A model generated the notes under the pieces. It had not been told where the DNA came from, made no database searches, and saw only the letters and a program-made list of their open reading frames with translations. 64,000 bases of DNA from Actinomadura syzygii (GTDB lineage Bacteria; Actinomycetota; Actinomycetes; Streptosporangiales; Streptosporangiaceae). The position numbers were made by a program, and so were the translations under genes. The stretch spans positions 248,001-312,000 of the forward strand of contig NZ_VSFF01000012.1 in NCBI RefSeq assembly GCF_008085905.1. The letters run 5' to 3'. The stretch's first letter is position 1, and the number at the start of each line of letters is the position of its first letter. Positions 52,606 to 62,128 of the stretch are shown here, piece by piece.

Positions 52606-52967
52606 GTTCGGGACCTCTCCAAGCTGGGGCGGGCGTGCCCTGCGTGTGTGTGCCGTGCGCGCGGTCGCGGGCCGCGCGGACGTGGGCGCGGCGGGCGAGG
52701 CGCCGTACTGGGATCGCAGCGGCGGGTCGCGGCGCTGCCGCCGGCTCAGCGGAGGTTCGCGCGGCGGGCCGGTGTCCAGTCGATGCTACCAACCGCCGGC
52801 CGCCGTCGAATCGCCCGAAGACGTGCGGAAAGCCGGGACGCGGGACGTCCCGGCCTCTCCGTCGTACCGGTATGCGGGGCGGACACCGGTCCGCCGTGAT
52901 CGTCGCGGCCGCGCGGGGCGGGCGCGGATCGTCCGGGCGGCCCGGGGAAGTCGGGCCGCGCCGGTCC
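52606..52967. promoter_or_regulatory. ilvD leader and NERD-gene terminators
   Basis: No gene. It contains the ilvD promoter (TTCGAC, 16 bp, TAGCAT on the minus strand). Two hairpins on the NERD side are GCCGGGACG with its complement (52833-52855) and GGCGGAC-ACCG-GTCCGCC (52878-52895), which may end the NERD transcript. I see no T-box or obvious leader peptide. Confidence 0.45.
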
Positions 52968-53810
52968 TCAGTCGGGGTACTTCGGCGGAAGGGCCTGCTC
53001 GGCCGCCTGGAAGATCCGCTGGACGTCGCCGTCCGTCAGGATCTTCGGACGGCGCCGCAGATAGGCCCGCGCCCGGTTGCCCGCGTAGACGTCCACGTCC
53101 CTGACCCGCATGACCTTCCACGGGATGGACGGTCCGTAGATCGCCACGGACGGCTGCACCGGGACGTCGAACCCGACCTCCTCGCCGAGGATGTTGCTGG
53201 CCATCTGCGCTTCCCAGCGGGCCTCGTCGAGGCGGTCCTTCTTGTTGAAGGGGCCGTGGAAGAGCTTGAGGTGGGACATGGTGCGCACGGGGAGACGCTT
53301 GTCCCACTTCTCGGAGTCGATGGCGTAGACGCCGCTCGGGCCGATGACCAGGTGGTCGATCCGCCCGTCGCTGACGCCCTCGTCGTCGCGCGGGACGGCC
53401 CGCGCGTGCAGCACGAGGTATCCGTTGCGCTGCAGGGATTTGAGCTGCTTCTCGGTCCGCCGTTCGGCCGCCGACGACTTCTGCCAGGCGGTGACGGTGG
53501 AGTCCGTGCGGGAGCGGCGGACGATGTCCGCGATCACGACGAGGACCGCGAGTGTGAGGCCGAGCCGCCAGCCGGCGACGAGCCCGACGACGGCGCCCGC
53601 GCCGACCGCGACGCCGCCCCGCCACAGCCACCGGCGGGTCCGGGGGTCGTCGAGCACGGTCGCGCCCGGGTTCTCCTCGGGTTCCTCGGGACGCTCCTTC
53701 ACCGGAGCCTGGTGATGGTGCTCACGCATTTCCTCTGCCGCCGCCTCGTCCGACCCGGCCGTGGGCTGCGCCCTGGCCGCCTGCGTATTGCCCCGCTCCA
53801 TGGTCGCCAT
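52968..53810 (-). CDS. Membrane-anchored NERD (nuclease-related) domain protein
   Basis: A 280-residue protein. An acidic His-containing N-terminus is followed by two adjacent membrane segments (WRGGVAVGAGAVVGLVAGW and LTLAVLVVIADIV). The NERD domain has RTEKQLKSLQRNGYLVLHARAVPRDD...IDHLVIGPSGVYAIDSEKW with the catalytic-type D/E/K pattern. The ATG at 53810 has GGAG upstream; an ATG 20 codons earlier does not. Presumed DNA-processing or defence role, not proven. Confidence 0.87.
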   Translation of the reverse strand: MATMERGNTQAARAQPTAGSDEAAAEEMREHHHQAPVKERPEEPEENPGATVLDDPRTRRWLWRGGVAVGAGAVVGLVAGWRLGLTLAVLVVIADIVRRSRTDSTVTAWQKSSAAERRTEKQLKSLQRNGYLVLHARAVPRDDEGVSDGRIDHLVIGPSGVYAIDSEKWDKRLPVRTMSHLKLFHGPFNKKDRLDEARWEAQMASNILGEEVGFDVPVQPSVAIYGPSIPWKVMRVRDVDVYAGNRARAYLRRRPKILTDGDVQRIFQAAEQALPPKYPD

Positions 53811-53997
53811 GGTGACGCTCCGTATTCCTTTCCCTTCGGGGGCATGATCCTCCGTGCGCAGAGTAATCATCAGTCCGGTTGGCGACTAGTCATGCCGGGT
53901 TAATAGTTTTGTCGCCGCGCGTGAGTGATTCACTGCCGTCAGGGATGGGTACGTAAGTATTCTTCTCCTTTCGACCGCTGCATGCTGCCTGCCCTTT

Positions 53998-54026
53998 TTG
54001 ATGCCCGCGCACACGGCGTCTAGCGT
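53998..54026 (+). promoter_or_regulatory. Promoter of the amidase gene
   Basis: TTGATG (53998-54003), 17-bp spacer, TAGCGT (54021-54026), then the GTG start 8 nt later. Transcription should begin at or next to the start codon, giving a leaderless mRNA. Confidence 0.65.
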
Positions 54027-54034
54027 TCCGGTCT

Positions 54035-55459
54035 GTGACACAACCTCATGACCTCAGCGCCACCCGCATGGCGGCGGCCGTCCGCACCAGGGAAGTATCG
54101 CCGGTCGAGCTCACCGACCACTATCTGGCCCGCATCGAACGGCTCGACGCGCAGGTCGGCGCTTACGCGACGGTCACCGCGGAGCGGGCCCGCGAGGAGG
54201 CCAGGCTCGCGGAGAAGGCGGTCCTGGACGCCGCCGACCCGGCGGAGCTGCCGCCGCTGCACGGCGTCCCCGTCCCGGTGAAGGACCTGAACCTCGTCGA
54301 CGGCGTCCGGACGACCTTCGGCTCGGCCGTGTACGCCGACCTCACCGGGTTCGCCGACGACAACGTCGTGACCCGGCTCAGGGACGCGGGCTCGGTCCTG
54401 CTCGGCAAGACGGCGGCGCCGGAGTTCGGGCTGCCCTGCTACACCGAGGGCGCGGTGTCCCCGCCCGCGCGGACGCCGTGGGACACCTCCCGGTCGGCGG
54501 GCGGGTCCAGCGGCGGGGCCGCGGCGGCGGTCGCGGCCGGGCTGGCGCCGGCCGCGCAGGGCAGCGACGGCGGCGGGTCGATCCGCATCCCGAGCAGCGT
54601 GTGCGGGCTCGTCGGGATCAAGCCGACCCGCGGCCGGGTGTCGCACGGGCCGATCGTCCCGGACCTTTTCGGGCTGTCCGCGAACGGGCCCATCGCGCGG
54701 ACCGTCCGCGACGCCGCCCTCCTCCTGGACGTGATGGCGGGCCACATGCCCGGCGACCTGTACGCCGCGCCGCCGGTCGACGGAACGTTCTCCTCCTACG
54801 CCGAGCGTCCGCCGGGACGGCTCCGGATCGCGCGCGGCATCCAGCCCGCCGTCCCCGACGCCGAGGTGCATCCCGACTGCGTCGCCGCCTACGAGGAGGC
54901 GTCCGCGCTGCTGGAGGAGCTGGGGCACGAGGTCGTGGAGCTGCCGCAGGTGTTCGGGCCCGACCTCGTCCCGCACTTCGAGACGCTCTGGGGCGTGATG
55001 GCGACGCTGACTCCCGTCGCGGAGGAGAGCGAGCACCTCCTCCAGCCGCTGACCCGCTGGCTCCGGGCGCGCGGCGAGGCGACCGGCGCGCCGCGGCTGC
55101 TCCAGGCGCACGCCGCGCTGCAGGGCGCGCTCCGGGCGGCGTTCCCCGTGATGGACGAGTTCGACGCCATCCTGCACCCGACCCTGGCCCAGCCGCCCGC
55201 CCCGGTCGGCTACTTCCACGACCAGGAGCCCGCCGAGAACTTCGAGCGGCAGAAGCGGTTCACGCCGTTCTGCGCGATGTACAACATCTCGGGCCAGCCG
55301 TCGGTGAACGTGCCGCTGCACTGGAGCGGCGACGGGCTGCCGATCGGGATCATGCTGTCCGGGCGGCTCGGCGGCGAGGGGACGCTGATCTCGCTGTCCG
55401 CCCAGCTTGAGGAGGCCCGTCCCTGGATCGACCGGAAGCCCCCGATCTGGACGGCGTGA
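54035..55459 (+). CDS. Amidase signature family hydrolase
   Basis: A 474-residue protein with the Ser-cisSer-Lys triad region: K in GVPVPVKDLN, SRSAGGSSGGAAAAVAAG, and the nucleophile in GSDGGGSIRIPSS. It hydrolyses an amide of unknown identity. It is not GatA, as no gatB/gatC is nearby and the C-terminus differs. Leaderless GTG start. malQ follows 28 bp later. Confidence 0.92.
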   Translation: MTQPHDLSATRMAAAVRTREVSPVELTDHYLARIERLDAQVGAYATVTAERAREEARLAEKAVLDAADPAELPPLHGVPVPVKDLNLVDGVRTTFGSAVYADLTGFADDNVVTRLRDAGSVLLGKTAAPEFGLPCYTEGAVSPPARTPWDTSRSAGGSSGGAAAAVAAGLAPAAQGSDGGGSIRIPSSVCGLVGIKPTRGRVSHGPIVPDLFGLSANGPIARTVRDAALLLDVMAGHMPGDLYAAPPVDGTFSSYAERPPGRLRIARGIQPAVPDAEVHPDCVAAYEEASALLEELGHEVVELPQVFGPDLVPHFETLWGVMATLTPVAEESEHLLQPLTRWLRARGEATGAPRLLQAHAALQGALRAAFPVMDEFDAILHPTLAQPPAPVGYFHDQEPAENFERQKRFTPFCAMYNISGQPSVNVPLHWSGDGLPIGIMLSGRLGGEGTLISLSAQLEEARPWIDRKPPIWTA

Positions 55460-55487
55460 CCCAGCCCGCACCGGGCATGGTGCAGGG

Positions 55488-57569
55488 ATGGCCGACGAAC
55501 TGACCAGGCTGGCCGAGTACCACGGCGTGGCGACCCACTACGACGACTGGCGGGGGCGCGCGGTCACCGTCGCGCCGGACACGCTCGTCGCGGTGCTGGC
55601 CGCGCTCGGGGTGGACGCCTCGTCCCCGGCCGGCGTCCGCGACGCGCTGGAGCGGGAGCGGGCCCGGGAGGACGCGCTGCCGCCGACCCTCGTCGTCCGC
55701 CGCGGGGACGGGAGCGCGACCGGCCCGGTCCTCGCCGAGCTCCGCCGCTACCTCGGGCAGGGCGAGGACGCCGAGGTCGAGATCGAGATCTGCGGCGGCG
55801 AGCCGTCCGGGCCGGGGTTCGAGCCGCTGGCGCAGCGGGTCGACGTGCCGTCCGGCTGGCACCGGCTGCGCGTCCGCCGCCTCCGCGACCGGCATCCGGT
55901 CCACGTGCAACTGCTGGTGGCGCCCGCGGCGCTCGGGCCGCCGCCGCGCGCCTGGGGGTTCACGGCGCAGCTCTACTCGGTGCGCTCGCGCGCGTCCTGG
56001 GGCCTCGGCGACCTGCGCGACCTGGCCGACCTCGCGGCCTGGTCCGGACGGACGCTCGGCGCGGGCTTCGTCCTGGTCAACCCGCTGCACGCGACCGAGC
56101 CCGTCCCACCGGTCGGGCCGTCCCCGTACTCGCCCGCGAGCCGCCGCTTCCCCTCGCCGCTCTACCTGCGGGTCGAGGACATGCCCGAGTACGCCGCGCT
56201 GCCCGCGGACGACCGGGAGCGGTTCGCGGCGACCGCCGCCGAGCTGCGCGCGGGCACGGGCCCGCTCGACCGGGACGCGGTCTGGGCGGCCAAGCTCGCG
56301 GCCTTCGAGACGATGTACCGCGCCCGCCGGGACGCCCCCGACACGGCCTTCGAGGAGTTCCGCCGCCGCGAGGGCCCGGCGCTCGCCCGCTTCGCGACCT
56401 GGTGCGCGATCAGCGAGGAGCAGGGGACGTCCGACTGGCGGCGCTGGCCGTCCGCGCTCCGGCGGGCGGGCGACCACGCGGTCGTGGACGATCCGTCCCG
56501 GCACGCCCGCGCCCGGTTCCACGAATGGCTCCAGTGGCGGCTGGACGGGCAGCTCGCGGCGGCGCAGCGGGCGGCCCTGGACGCGGGGATGGCGGTCGGG
56601 ATCGTCCACGACCTGGCGGTCGGCGTCCCGCACGGCAGCGCCGACACGTGGGCCGACGAGTCCCTGTACGCGCCGGGGATCAGCGTCGGCGCGCCGCCGG
56701 ACGAGTTCAACCAGCGCGGCCAGGACTGGGGCCAGCGGCCGTGGCGCCCGGACGCGCTCGCCCGCGGCGGCTACGCGCCGTTCCGGGAGCTCGCGGCGGC
56801 GGCGCTCCGGCACGCGGGCGGCATCCGCCTGGACCACGCCATGCAGGTGTCGCGGCTGTGGTGGGTGCCGGAGGGCGCGTCCCCGGCGGACGGCACCTAC
56901 GTCCGCTACGACCGCGACGCGCTGCTCGGCTGCCTGACCTGGGAGGCTGAGCGGTTCGGCGCGGTGGTGGTCGGGGAGGACCTCGGCACCGTCGAACAAG
57001 GGCTGCGCGACGAGCTGACGAAGCGGGGCGTGTTCGGCACGTCCCTGCTCTGGTTCGAGCGCGACGGGTCGGGGCGTCCGAAACCGGCGGAGCGGTGGCG
57101 GGAGGCGTCCCTCGCCACGGTCGGGACGCACGACATGCCGCCCATCAGCGGGTTCGTCCACGGCGACCACATCGACCTGCGCGACCGGCTCGGACTCCTC
57201 ACCCGCCCCCGCGCGGACGAGGAGGAGGACCACCGCCGCACGCTCTCCGGCTGGCTGGACGTCCTGCACGAGGAGGGCCTGCTGGACGCCGCGCCCGACG
57301 AGGTCATGCAAGCCCTCGCGGACGGCTCCACCGCCTACGACGAGCGGATCGTGACGGCGCTCCACGACTTCCTGACCCGCACCCCGGCCCGCCTCGTCGG
57401 CATCTCCCTCGCCGACGCCGTGGGGGAGCGCCGCACCCAGAACCAGCCCGGCACCACCGACGAGTACCCGAACTGGCGCGTGCCCCTCGCCGACGCGGAC
57501 GGGACGCCCGTCCTGTTGGAAGATCTCGAAGCCCGCGCCCTGAACCTCTTCAGCCGAGCGCCGAAGTGA
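55488..57569 (+). CDS. malQ: 4-alpha-glucanotransferase
   Basis: A 693-residue GH77 enzyme: SPYSPASRRFPSPLYL, nucleophile Asp in GIRLDHAMQVSRLWW, acid Glu in VVVGEDLGTVEQGL and Asp in TVGTHDMPPISG. An N-terminal ~150-residue extension is typical of actinobacterial MalQ. It disproportionates maltodextrins. Start at MADELTRL; ribosome site weak. Its 3' end overlaps the convergent gene by 20 bp. Confidence 0.94.
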   Translation: MADELTRLAEYHGVATHYDDWRGRAVTVAPDTLVAVLAALGVDASSPAGVRDALERERAREDALPPTLVVRRGDGSATGPVLAELRRYLGQGEDAEVEIEICGGEPSGPGFEPLAQRVDVPSGWHRLRVRRLRDRHPVHVQLLVAPAALGPPPRAWGFTAQLYSVRSRASWGLGDLRDLADLAAWSGRTLGAGFVLVNPLHATEPVPPVGPSPYSPASRRFPSPLYLRVEDMPEYAALPADDRERFAATAAELRAGTGPLDRDAVWAAKLAAFETMYRARRDAPDTAFEEFRRREGPALARFATWCAISEEQGTSDWRRWPSALRRAGDHAVVDDPSRHARARFHEWLQWRLDGQLAAAQRAALDAGMAVGIVHDLAVGVPHGSADTWADESLYAPGISVGAPPDEFNQRGQDWGQRPWRPDALARGGYAPFRELAAAALRHAGGIRLDHAMQVSRLWWVPEGASPADGTYVRYDRDALLGCLTWEAERFGAVVVGEDLGTVEQGLRDELTKRGVFGTSLLWFERDGSGRPKPAERWREASLATVGTHDMPPISGFVHGDHIDLRDRLGLLTRPRADEEEDHRRTLSGWLDVLHEEGLLDAAPDEVMQALADGSTAYDERIVTALHDFLTRTPARLVGISLADAVGERRTQNQPGTTDEYPNWRVPLADADGTPVLLEDLEARALNLFSRAPK

Positions 57570-58557
57570 TCCGCTTCGTCACGTCGTGGAGGAGCGTGTC
57601 GGGACGCAGGTCAGCGGCGGCGATCGCCGAGAACAGCGCGGGCAGGCCGGGCAGCGGATAGGGGTCCTCGTCCGCACCCGCCAGGGCCGCCTTGCCCAGC
57701 GGCTGGTGGGCGAGTGACGTGCGGGCCCGCGTCCACGCCGACTGGACCTCCTCCGGCGACGGCACCCCGAAGCCGTGCCCGACCGGTGCGGCGTGCCGCA
57801 GTTTGACGAGCGCGCCGTCGGTGAAGTCGGCGGCGAGCCGGCACCGGCCGGCGAGGTCGGCGCGGACGAGGTCGTCCAGCCGGGTCACGACCGTGCAGGG
57901 CGTGCGGCAGCGGGCCGCGCAGTCGCCGAGCGCGGCGGCGACCTGGCTGTGCTGGCGGTCCAGGTAGGCGCGCCAGCCCGGCCCCGGCTCCCGCGACACG
58001 CGGAGCGTCCGCTCGCAGGCGGCGCGCTCCGGCCGGGTGTGGTCGCACATCCGCGGCGTCCCCGGGTCGACGGGGACGCCGAACCGGCTGCCCTCCCCGT
58101 TCACCGCCGCGCCGATCCTGGCCGGGTCGCCGGCGTGCCCGAGGACCGGCTCCCAGGCGAGCATCGGCAGGTACTCGCTGGCGATGTGCACGGCCGCGAC
58201 CAGCGCCGCCATGTCCCGCCGGGACCAGCGGACCGCGATGACCTCCAGCAGCAGCGAGTACGCGGGCCGCAGGCTGGCGAGCGCCCCGCGCGGCCGCTCC
58301 CGCGCCGTCTGCGGCATCCGGCTGGCCCGCGCCCGGTCGAGCAGGACGGACGGGACCTCGCCGACGTCCTCGGGCATGCCGAAGTCCTCGGCGTCGAGGT
58401 CGAGGACGCGCTGCCCGAACGCGCAGAGCGCCGCGACCCTGGTGGACCTGCCGGTACGGCCGTCCGCGGCCAGGGCGCCCTGCGTGATCAGGGCCTCCAG
58501 GTCGCCGAAGGCGTACCGGCTCGCCAGCGCGGTGAGAACGTCCCGAGCCGTCTTCAC
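57550..58557 (-). CDS. Protein of unknown function, 335 aa, with Cys clusters
   Basis: The GTG ending at 58557 has GGGGAGGGG upstream. The first ~80 residues look like a small helical domain (DVLTALASRYAFGDLEALITQG). A central region has RMCDHTRPERAACERTLRV and GDCAARCRTPCTVV, five or more cysteines that could bind metal. The C-terminus is Pro/Leu-rich. I recognise no family. It stands alone between malQ and pepN. Confidence 0.75.
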   Translation of the reverse strand: MKTARDVLTALASRYAFGDLEALITQGALAADGRTGRSTRVAALCAFGQRVLDLDAEDFGMPEDVGEVPSVLLDRARASRMPQTARERPRGALASLRPAYSLLLEVIAVRWSRRDMAALVAAVHIASEYLPMLAWEPVLGHAGDPARIGAAVNGEGSRFGVPVDPGTPRMCDHTRPERAACERTLRVSREPGPGWRAYLDRQHSQVAAALGDCAARCRTPCTVVTRLDDLVRADLAGRCRLAADFTDGALVKLRHAAPVGHGFGVPSPEEVQSAWTRARTSLAHQPLGKAALAGADEDPYPLPGLPALFSAIAAADLRPDTLLHDVTKRITSALG

Positions 58558-58665
58558 ATCGACCCCTCCCCATGGCCCCGGCGGTGCCGCCGTCCCCGTG
58601 ACCATGTAACGATCGCACGGTCACGGGGCACCTGCACAGGGTCATACATACCGGGTCAGGCCGGG

Positions 58666-61200
58666 TCAGGACGCGGTGGCGTCCTTCGCGCGGGCGCGCA
58701 GCGCGCGGGCCACCCCGTCGCGTCCCTCCGACAGCAGCCGGGCGAGCGCGGGCGGCGGCTTCTCGTCGGCCAGGTACGCCTCGGTGCGGTCGATCGTGGA
58801 CTGCTCGATCACGAGGAACGGGTAGGCGGCCTCGGCGAACGTCTGGGACATGTCGCTGGACCACTCCTTCCACACCCGTCCGACCTCGGCGAAGTACCGG
58901 TCGACGTAGGGGACGAGCAGCGCGGCCTGGTCGGGCTCGACGAACCCGCCGAGCGTCGCCCGGTACACCGCGTTCGGCAGGTCGCCGGACACGATCCGGT
59001 CCCACGCGGCGGCCTTGGCCTCGGCGGACGGGATCGCCGCCGCGCACGCGGCGGCGTGCCGCTCGCCCGCGGCCGTCCGGTCGCGCTCGTGCTCGGCGTC
59101 GATCTCGGCCTGGCCCGCCCGGCCGGTGATGACGAGGCGGCGCAGCAGGGACCAGCGCAGGTCGGTGTCGACGGTGAGCCCGTCGAGGACCTGGGATCCG
59201 TCCAGCAGCCCCTGCACGAACGCCAGGTGCTCGTCGGACACCGCCGACGCCGCGAACGCCTGCGTGTAGGCGAGCTGGAAGTCCGAGCCCGCCTCGGCGT
59301 CGCGGGCGAGCGCCGACAGCGTGTCCGCGAGCAGCGCGAGGCCCTCCTCGCGCCAGCCCGGGTCGGCGTACTGCTGGACGGCCGTCCGCGCCTGCCGCAG
59401 CAGCGTCTGCGTGACCGAGATGTCGGTGACGCCGCTGATGCCCTTCGCGACCAGCCGGATGTAGTCGCGGGTCGCCATCTCGGCGTCGCGGGCCATGTCC
59501 CACGCCGCCGACCAGCACAGCGCCCGGGGGAGGCTGTCCTTGATCTCGCCGATGTGCTCGACCAGCGTCCGCTGCGAGTGCTCGTCGAGCCGGATCTTGG
59601 CGTAGGTGAGGTCGTCGTCGTTGACCAGGACGAGGTCGGGCCGCTTGCGCCCGACGAGCTGCGGCACCTCGGTGCGGGCGCCGACCACGTCCAGCTCCAC
59701 CCGCGCACGCCGGACGAGCCCCTCGTCCGCCCGGTCGTAGAGCCCGATGGCGAGGCGGTGCGAACGCAGCGTCGGGTAGTCGGGCTTCGCCTCCTGGAGG
59801 ACGGTGAACGACGTGAAGTTCCCGTCCGCGTCGACCTCGTACTCCGGGCGCATGGTGTTGACCCCGGCGGTCTCCAGCCACTCCTTCGACCACGCGGCGA
59901 GGTCGCGTCCGGACCTCTCCTCCAGCGCGCCCAGCAGGTCCGTCAGGACCGTGTTGCCCCACGCGTGCTGGTCGAAGTAGCTCCGCACGCCCTCCAGGAA
60001 GTTGTCGAGGCCGACGTACGCCACGAGCTGCTTCAGCACGGACGCGCCCTTGGCGTAGGTGATCCCGTCGAAGTTCACCTCGACCGCGCGGATGTCGGGG
60101 ATGTCGGCGGCGATCGGGTGCGTGGACGGCAGCTGGTCCTGCCGGTACGCCCACGCCTTCTCCAGGTTCGCGAACGTCGTCCACGAACCCTTCCACTTCG
60201 TGGCCTCCGCCTGGCACAGGACGCTCATGTACGTGGCGAACGACTCGTTCAGCCATAGGTCGTCCCACCAGCGCATGGTGACGAGGTCGCCGAACCACAT
60301 GTGGGCCATCTCGTGCAGGATCGTCTCGGCGCGGCGCTCGTACGCCGCGTCCGTGACCCTCGAACGGAAGACGTAATCCTCCAGGAAGGTCACCGCCCCC
60401 GCGTTCTCCATCGCGCCCGCGTTGAACTCGGGCACGAAGAGCTGGTCGTACTTGCCGAACGGGTACGGGCGGCCGAACACCCGCTCGAAGTATTCGAAGC
60501 CCTGGCGGGTCACGTCGACGATCGCGTCCGCGTCGAGGTGCTCGGCGAGCGACGCCCGGCAGTACACGCCGAGCGGGATGGCGGTGCCGTCCGCGCGGCG
60601 GTACTCGTCCCGGACGACGTGGTACGGCCCCGCGATGAGCGCCGTGATGTACGTGGAGATCTTCGGGGTGGGCGCGAAGCGCCACGTCCCGCCGCCGGCC
60701 GACTCGGCGGCCTCGTTCGTGACGACCTCCCAGTTCTCCGGCGCCTTGACGGTCAGCTCGAAGGTCGCCTTGAGGTCGGGCTGGTCGAAGCAGGTGTACA
60801 TCCGGTGCGCGTCGGCCGTCTCGAACTGCGTGTAGAGGTAGACGCTGTCGTCGACCGGGTCCACGAACCGGTGCAGGCCCTCACCCGAGCGCGAGTACGC
60901 GCAGTCGGCCACGACACGGAGCTCGTTGTCGGCGGCGAGGCCGGGCAGCGGGACGCGCCCCTTCTCGGCGTCGTAGGACGCGGGGTCCAGCGCGTTCCCG
61001 TTCAGCGTCACCTCCCGCACGACGGCGCCGTGCAGGTCGATGAACGTCGACGCGCCGGTCTCGGCGCTCCCGAACCGCACCACCGTGGTGGAGCCGAACC
61101 GCTCACTGCCCGTCGTCAGGTCCAGTTCGACCGTGTACGACTCGACGGCGAGCAGCCGGGCCCTTTCCCGCGCCTCGTCGCGCGTGAGGTTGCCTGCCAC
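58666..61200 (-). CDS. pepN: Aminopeptidase N (M1 metallopeptidase)
   Basis: An 844-residue protein. Exopeptidase motif GAMENAGAVTF; zinc site HEMAHMWFGDLVTMRWWDDLWLNESFA (HExxH and downstream Glu). The C-terminal ERAP1-like helical domain is present. The GTG ending at 61200 follows GAGGAG and fits the family start. It removes N-terminal residues from peptides in the cytoplasm. Confidence 0.96.
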   Translation of the reverse strand: MAGNLTRDEARERARLLAVESYTVELDLTTGSERFGSTTVVRFGSAETGASTFIDLHGAVVREVTLNGNALDPASYDAEKGRVPLPGLAADNELRVVADCAYSRSGEGLHRFVDPVDDSVYLYTQFETADAHRMYTCFDQPDLKATFELTVKAPENWEVVTNEAAESAGGGTWRFAPTPKISTYITALIAGPYHVVRDEYRRADGTAIPLGVYCRASLAEHLDADAIVDVTRQGFEYFERVFGRPYPFGKYDQLFVPEFNAGAMENAGAVTFLEDYVFRSRVTDAAYERRAETILHEMAHMWFGDLVTMRWWDDLWLNESFATYMSVLCQAEATKWKGSWTTFANLEKAWAYRQDQLPSTHPIAADIPDIRAVEVNFDGITYAKGASVLKQLVAYVGLDNFLEGVRSYFDQHAWGNTVLTDLLGALEERSGRDLAAWSKEWLETAGVNTMRPEYEVDADGNFTSFTVLQEAKPDYPTLRSHRLAIGLYDRADEGLVRRARVELDVVGARTEVPQLVGRKRPDLVLVNDDDLTYAKIRLDEHSQRTLVEHIGEIKDSLPRALCWSAAWDMARDAEMATRDYIRLVAKGISGVTDISVTQTLLRQARTAVQQYADPGWREEGLALLADTLSALARDAEAGSDFQLAYTQAFAASAVSDEHLAFVQGLLDGSQVLDGLTVDTDLRWSLLRRLVITGRAGQAEIDAEHERDRTAAGERHAAACAAAIPSAEAKAAAWDRIVSGDLPNAVYRATLGGFVEPDQAALLVPYVDRYFAEVGRVWKEWSSDMSQTFAEAAYPFLVIEQSTIDRTEAYLADEKPPPALARLLSEGRDGVARALRARAKDATAS

Positions 61201-61369
61201 ATGAACTCCTCGGTCGGCTTTATCGTCTGGTGCCCCCATGTCTACCAACCGGACGGCGATCCGGCCCGCCCCGCCACGGTCTTGGGGTCCCCTCGCGCGA
61301 CCGGGAATCAGGACGGGCGACCCCCGGTTGTCGCATTCACGTACCTGGTACAGGCCAAGGAGGCAGACG

Positions 61370-61984
61370 TTGACGACCGACGAGCGCACGCCGGTGGACT
61401 TTTGGTTCGATCCCCTCTGCCCGTGGGCGTGGATCACGTCCCGCTGGATCCTGGAGGTGGAGCGGCAGCGCCCGATCGACGTGCGCTGGCATGTGATGAG
61501 CCTCGCCGTCCTCAACGAGGACAAGGACATCCCCGAGGAGTACCGCCGCGGGCTCAAGGACGCGTGGAAGCCGGTGCGCGTCTGCATCGCAGCCGAGCAG
61601 AAGTACGGCCCTGAGGTGCTGGGACGCCTCTACACGGAGATGGGCACCCGCCGCCACCACGAGCGGCAGAAGTTCGACCGCGAGTTCCTGGAGGCGTCGC
61701 TGACGGCGGCCGGGCTGGACCCGTCGCTCGCCGCGGCGGCCGAGTCGACCGACTTCGACGACGCGGTCCGCGCGTCGCACAAGGACGGCATCGACCGGGT
61801 CGGCCAGGAGGTCGGCACCCCGGTGATCGAGGTCGAGGGCCATGCCTTCTTCGGCCCGGTCGTCACCCCGATCCCGCGCGGCGAGGCCGCCGTCAAGCTC
61901 TTCGACGGCGTCCTGGCGGTCGCCTCCACCGACGGCTTCTTCGAGCTCAAGCGGACCCGCACCAGGGACCCGATCTTCGACTGA
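61370..61984 (+). CDS. Mycothiol-dependent nitroreductase-like DsbA-fold protein
   Basis: A 204-residue protein of the Rv2466c type. TTG start with AAGGAGG upstream. FWFDPLCPWAWITSRWILEVE carries the active Cys17 but Ala at position 20, where Rv2466c, as I recall it, has a second Cys. VGTPVIEVEGHAFFGPVVTPIPRGE and FFELKRTR are family marks. A monothiol reaction using mycothiol is inferred. Divergent from pepN. Confidence 0.88.
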   Translation: MTTDERTPVDFWFDPLCPWAWITSRWILEVERQRPIDVRWHVMSLAVLNEDKDIPEEYRRGLKDAWKPVRVCIAAEQKYGPEVLGRLYTEMGTRRHHERQKFDREFLEASLTAAGLDPSLAAAAESTDFDDAVRASHKDGIDRVGQEVGTPVIEVEGHAFFGPVVTPIPRGEAAVKLFDGVLAVASTDGFFELKRTRTRDPIFD

Positions 61985-62051
61985 CCGGGCGACTGACCGG
62001 CCGACTGGCCGGGCGCCCGTCGGAGTGCCGGAGGGTGCCGCCACGGTGACG

Positions 62052-62074
62052 TAGTTGCGACTTAGTTGCAACTA
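62052..62074 (+). promoter_or_regulatory. Nur-type nickel-responsive operator
   Basis: TTGCGA-CTTAG-TTGCAA at 62055-62071 fits the Streptomyces Nur box tTGCaa-N5-ttGCAA with one mismatch. It lies within TAGTTGC-N9-GCAACTA (62052-62074), a perfect inverted repeat. It is 54 bp upstream of the transporter operon. This suggests nickel rather than B12 control. Confidence 0.65.
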
Positions 62075-62128
62075 CTAGGGCGATGCCCTCAAACTGGTCC
62101 TATCGAAAACGGGTAGGGGCGGTGAAGC

